Source: an uncultured Acetatifactor sp.
GTDB taxonomy: Bacteria > Bacillota > Clostridia > Lachnospirales > Lachnospiraceae
Length of the DNA stretch: 24,373 nt
NCBI GenBank assembly: GCA_948896875.1
Contig: CAQUWW010000008.1
Span: forward strand, 30,662 to 55,034
Direction of reading: 5' to 3'
Positions 21,070-24,373 of this stretch are shown here, one piece after another. Under the pieces are notes generated by a model. It ran no database searches. It was not told where the DNA came from and saw only the letters and a program-made list of their open reading frames with translations. The first letter of the stretch is position 1; every line of letters starts with the position of its first letter. A program made the translations under genes and the position numbers.

Positions 21070-23145
21070 ATGCCGGAACAGTCAGAGCTTCCCCAGCAAA
21101 AAGGGAAGCAAATAATACCTGAAATAAATAACAGAAAGGATCAAAACAATATGATATGTAAACGGTTAACTTCAAATGAACGCCCCACATTTCCAAAGCG
21201 GGCCGTTATTACGGCAGGTATGCCCTATGGAAATAAAAATCTACATTTCGGGCATGTAGGCGGTATGTTTGTACATGCGGATATTTTTGCGCGGTTTTTA
21301 AGAGACCGAATCGGAAAAGACAATGTTATCTTTCTTTCGGGAACAGACTGTTATGGTTCTCCCATCATGGAAAGCTATCGGAAGCTGCAGGAAGCAGGGT
21401 ATGAAGGGACTTTGGAGGATTATGTCTGTGTCAACCATGAGAATCAGAAGAAAACTCTGGAGAGCTATGGTATCAGTTTGGACTTCTTCGGAGCATCGGC
21501 TCTGGGAGAGGCAGGTTCGATTCACAGGCAGGTATCAGCGGAAGTATTTTATACTTTATACAAAAATGGATATATGAAGAAAATGTCCATGCCTCAGTTT
21601 TATGACGAAGAGAAAAAGATGTTCTTAAACGGAAGACAGGTAACGGGGAAATGCCCCATACCGGGATGCGCTTCGGAAAAAGCATATGCCGATGAGTGTT
21701 CCCTGGGACATCAGTTTCTGCCTTCGGAACTGATAAATCCCGTCAGCTGCCTGTCCAATAAAAAGCCTGAACTCAGAGATGTGGAGAACTGGTATTTTGA
21801 TTTGGAATCTTGTATTCCTGCAATAAAGGAATATAATGATTTCCTGCGGAGAAATACAAATACGCGCAAGTATCAGCTGGAAACAGTAGAAGAATTTTTG
21901 AAAAAGCCCTTGCTATATGTACCGAGAAAGTATATAAGTGACCTGGCGGAATTGGCCGCAAAGCTGCCCCCTCATAACTGCGTCGACGAGGAGAAGAAAC
22001 CCTCCGTCGTGTTTGAATTTGAAAATCTGGAGGACCGTGACAAGGCGAAAAATGTTTTGGATGCCAGAGGTATTCATTATACTTCCGGAAAGACGCTTGT
22101 TCCTTTTCGGCTGTCCGGCAATGTGGAATGGGGTGTGCCATTCCCGGAGTGTGAAGGCTTAAAAGACCTGACCTTCTGGGTGTGGCCGGAATCGCTGTGG
22201 GCACCCATTTCCTTTACTTTAGCCTGTTTGAAAGAGCAGGGGAGAGAGGACGAATTATCCAGGTGGTGGCATGATGAGGAATCTACAGTTTATCAGTTTA
22301 TCGGGGAAGATAATATTTATTTCTATGCCATTGCCCAGACAGGGTTATTTACAGGATTACAGGTTCCCAAAGGGGAAGTGCCGGATATGGAGGCAGTACA
22401 CTTATCTCACATCATAGCCAACAGGCATTTATTGTATATGGATACAAAAGCCAGCAGCAGTTCCGAAGTAAAGCCTCCCACGGCGGATGAATTGCTGAAT
22501 TATTACACGAAGGATCAGCTGCGGATGCATTTCATGAGTCTGGGGCTGTCTTCCAAAAGCGTCGGCTTTAAACCGCAGGTATTTATGAAAAAAGAAGACA
22601 GGGTTGGCATGGATATGGTTCTGAAAGATGGTAATTTAATCACCAATGTGTTCAACCGGCTGATCCGGACCTGTTTCTATGCCATTCAGAATAATTACGG
22701 CGGGAAAATCCCTGAGGGGGATGTGAGCGATGAAATAAGACTTATGACAGAGAAAGCAGTTCTTGAATATGAGCGTTTTATGTATAATCATGAGTTTCAT
22801 CGCATCTCTTATGTTTTAGATGATTTCATCCGGGGAGTGAACAGGCGTTGGGTAAACAATGTAAAGATTGCGGATGCCACAGATGATGCGGAACTCAGAA
22901 AGCAGCTTGTGATTGACTGTTTTTATGCCTGTAAGGTTATGGCAATCCTGATTCATCCAATTGCACCGGAAGGATGTGAAATGTTCAGAGAATACCTGAA
23001 TGTGGGAGAAGAATTGTGGGATTGGAGTCATATATTTGAGCCGGTTTCCTTTTATATTGCAGACTTGGAGAATCATAAACTGAAGTATCTGGAACCGAGA
23101 GTGGATTTCTTTAAAAAGCATGACTGCCAGCTGGCGGAAATGTAA
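21070..23145 (+). CDS. Class I tRNA-ligase-like protein related to methionyl-tRNA synthetase
   Basis: From the ATG at 21070 (AGGGGG site 6 bases upstream) this protein has 691 residues; an ATG at 21151 would give 664. It follows the MetRS plan. A Rossmann start KRAVITAGMPYGNK carries HFGH (59-62) for HIGH. Then come FLSGTDCYGSPI, a zinc knuckle with C195, C200, C210 and H214, and a GEDNIYFYAIA strand. An alpha-helical anticodon-binding-like domain closes the protein. At the KMSKS position it reads K460-A-S-S-S, so the second lysine, important for adenylate formation, is missing. The ENWYFDL segment and the zinc domain support kinship with MetRS. It may charge a substrate weakly, make an aminoacyl adenylate for another use, be a resistance-type paralogue, or be inactive. 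Upstream elements suggest regulated expression. Confidence 0.82.
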   Translation: MPEQSELPQQKGKQIIPEINNRKDQNNMICKRLTSNERPTFPKRAVITAGMPYGNKNLHFGHVGGMFVHADIFARFLRDRIGKDNVIFLSGTDCYGSPIMESYRKLQEAGYEGTLEDYVCVNHENQKKTLESYGISLDFFGASALGEAGSIHRQVSAEVFYTLYKNGYMKKMSMPQFYDEEKKMFLNGRQVTGKCPIPGCASEKAYADECSLGHQFLPSELINPVSCLSNKKPELRDVENWYFDLESCIPAIKEYNDFLRRNTNTRKYQLETVEEFLKKPLLYVPRKYISDLAELAAKLPPHNCVDEEKKPSVVFEFENLEDRDKAKNVLDARGIHYTSGKTLVPFRLSGNVEWGVPFPECEGLKDLTFWVWPESLWAPISFTLACLKEQGREDELSRWWHDEESTVYQFIGEDNIYFYAIAQTGLFTGLQVPKGEVPDMEAVHLSHIIANRHLLYMDTKASSSSEVKPPTADELLNYYTKDQLRMHFMSLGLSSKSVGFKPQVFMKKEDRVGMDMVLKDGNLITNVFNRLIRTCFYAIQNNYGGKIPEGDVSDEIRLMTEKAVLEYERFMYNHEFHRISYVLDDFIRGVNRRWVNNVKIADATDDAELRKQLVIDCFYACKVMAILIHPIAPEGCEMFREYLNVGEELWDWSHIFEPVSFYIADLENHKLKYLEPRVDFFKKHDCQLAEM

Positions 23146-23212
23146 GGAATAAAAGAGATTTCATGAAAAAAGGAGTGTTTATAAGTTTAAATTGATATAA
23201 CAGGAAATGATA

Positions 23213-23241
23213 TTGTGATAATCCCTTTCATGTGGTATAAT
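23213..23241 (+). promoter_or_regulatory. Sigma-A promoter for the TM-helix-repeat membrane protein
   Basis: TTGTGA at 23213-23218 and a perfect TATAAT at 23236-23241 are 17 bases apart, with TGG before the -10 giving an extended -10. The ATG at 23290 follows about 48 bases later. Confidence 0.75.
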
Positions 23242-23289
23242 ATGGAAATGTAAGGATATATCAAATAAACAGATATGGAGGGAAATACC

Positions 23290-24373
23290 ATGCCACAATT
23301 TATTTCTTCAATCGTGTCCGCCATAGGCTCCGGAGTCTGGTCGGTGATCAGCGCCGTCCTGATTCTTGTGATTGCCTTCGTGGTGGCAAGTATCGTGAAG
23401 TCTCTGGTTCTGAAGCTGCTGGGAAAGGGAAAGATAGACCAGTTTTTGGGAAAGCTTGACTCTTCGGAGGGCGATGCCGGAAGCACGAAGCAGTTCATTG
23501 GAAAACTTGTCTATCTGTTGGTTTTCCTGCTCTTTGTGCCGGGAATCTTTTCGGCGCTGGGAATGCGGGAGGTTTCTTCTCCCATCACTAACCTGCTGAA
23601 CAACGTGTGGGGATACGTGCCCAACATCGTGGCGGCGGCCATCGTGCTGATCATAGGATGCTTCATCGCAAAGCTGGTTCGCCAGCTGCTGGCGCATCTG
23701 TTCGATAAGCTCAACGTGAACAAGCTGCAGGAGAAGGCCGGCATCGAGGTGGCCAACACCGATAGGCTTTCCAACACGCTGGCCTATATCGTGTATGTGC
23801 TGATTCTCATTCCCATGATCGTGATGGCCCTTGATGTGCTGAAGATCAGTGTGATCTCTGATCCGGCGGTACATATGCTGAACCTGATCTTTGCCTTTAT
23901 CCCCAACATTTTCATCGGCCTGGTCATCATTGTCATCGGCTGCATGATCGGCAAATTTGTGGGACAGATCGTGACCCGCCTGATTGCGTCCGCAGGGCTG
24001 GATGCCAAGCTTACGAAGCTCCTTGAGGACAACAATAAGCACTCCTTCTGCCTGAGCAAGTTCGTGGGCGGCGTGGTTTATGCGGTTGTGGTGATCTTCT
24101 TCGCAGTGGAGGGTGTAAACGTCCTGAAGCTGGAGGTGCTGACCAACATCGGTGCGGCGGTCATCAGCTATATGCCTGCTGTCCTGAGCGCCATATTGAT
24201 TCTGGTGCTGTGCTTCATCGCAGGAACCGTGGCTGAAAAGGCTCTTCGCAAGAACGGCTTCAAAAGCTATGCGGTGGTTGCAAAGTGTGCCATCCTCGTA
24301 GTGGGTGCATTCATGGTTCTGAGCCAGCTGGGTATCGCAGCGGATATCGTGAATACTGCCTTCAGATTGCTTG
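23290..24373 (+). CDS. Membrane protein with TM-helix repeats, mechanosensitive-channel related (3' end outside window)
   Basis: The frame stays open from 23290 to the window edge, giving 361 residues without a stop. GGAGGG lies 7 bases before the ATG. The N-terminus has one long hydrophobic segment at about 15-37. Three similar repeats follow, each opening with (Y/F)xP and a long hydrophobic helix ending in a glycine- or alanine-rich stretch: YVPNIVAAAIVLIIGC from 109, FIPNIFIGLVIIVIGC from 203 and YMPAVLSAILILVLCF from 294. Each is followed by a basic amphipathic segment. This matches the conserved TM helix (PF05552) found in small-conductance mechanosensitive channel-like proteins, often called MscS-family or TM-helix-repeat proteins. 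A role in osmotic release is a family-based guess. It has its own promoter and is probably unrelated to the preceding genes. Confidence 0.85.
   Translation, partial: MPQFISSIVSAIGSGVWSVISAVLILVIAFVVASIVKSLVLKLLGKGKIDQFLGKLDSSEGDAGSTKQFIGKLVYLLVFLLFVPGIFSALGMREVSSPITNLLNNVWGYVPNIVAAAIVLIIGCFIAKLVRQLLAHLFDKLNVNKLQEKAGIEVANTDRLSNTLAYIVYVLILIPMIVMALDVLKISVISDPAVHMLNLIFAFIPNIFIGLVIIVIGCMIGKFVGQIVTRLIASAGLDAKLTKLLEDNNKHSFCLSKFVGGVVYAVVVIFFAVEGVNVLKLEVLTNIGAAVISYMPAVLSAILILVLCFIAGTVAEKALRKNGFKSYAVVAKCAILVVGAFMVLSQLGIAADIVNTAFRLL

Noticed and set aside
1..24373. CRISPR arrays, tRNA or rRNA genes, transposases and integrases
   Set aside because: I saw no regularly spaced repeats, no tRNA-like cloverleaf with CCA or T-loop signature, no rRNA sequence and no recombinase domain in any frame.

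Overview
The window looks like Firmicutes DNA, most likely a gut Lachnospiraceae. The reasons are purine-rich Shine-Dalgarno sites (AGGAGG type) ahead of nearly every start, tightly packed co-directional genes, moderate GC, and a gene mix typical of plant-fibre-degrading Clostridia. This is inferred from style, not from a database match. All real genes lie on the + strand.

Positions 1-17426 hold a cluster for breaking down decorated xylan. In order it encodes a serine beta-lactamase-fold hydrolase, a GH39-GH43 fusion, a protein with two tandem CE1-like esterase modules, a GH51 arabinofuranosidase, a GH120 beta-xylosidase, a type-B carboxylesterase, a single-module CE1-like esterase, a MATE-family membrane transporter and a GH95 alpha-L-fucosidase/galactosidase-like enzyme. 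A clear rho-independent terminator closes it. None of the enzymes has a recognisable signal peptide. The cluster therefore looks like the cytoplasmic half of a pathway in which imported, acylated arabinoxylo-oligosaccharides are de-esterified, stripped of arabinose and L-fucose/L-galactose, and cut to xylose. No sugar ABC transporter, MFS porter, sugar kinase, isomerase or regulator is in the window.

A structured repeat of about 280 bp fills the gap before the GH39-GH43 gene (1250-1531). The last 62 bases of a second copy lie at the left window edge before gene 1. Both copies end 21-24 bases before a start codon.

Positions 17427-23289 look AT-richer and accessory. They hold a promoter followed by a broken AlbA_2/Schlafen-type ATP-binding gene (internal deletion plus frameshift), an exported protein of unknown function, an APH-fold phosphotransferase, a PhnB-like VOC protein, and a class I tRNA-ligase-like (MetRS-like) gene whose KMSKS loop is degenerate. 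The MetRS-like gene has its own strong sigma-A promoter, a 30-residue leader ORF and a terminator-like hairpin, an arrangement suggesting attenuation. A 22-bp motif is shared by the regions upstream of the phosphotransferase and the MetRS-like gene.

From 23290 to the right edge runs the start of a membrane protein with three TM-helix repeats (mechanosensitive-channel related), with a good promoter and no stop before the edge.
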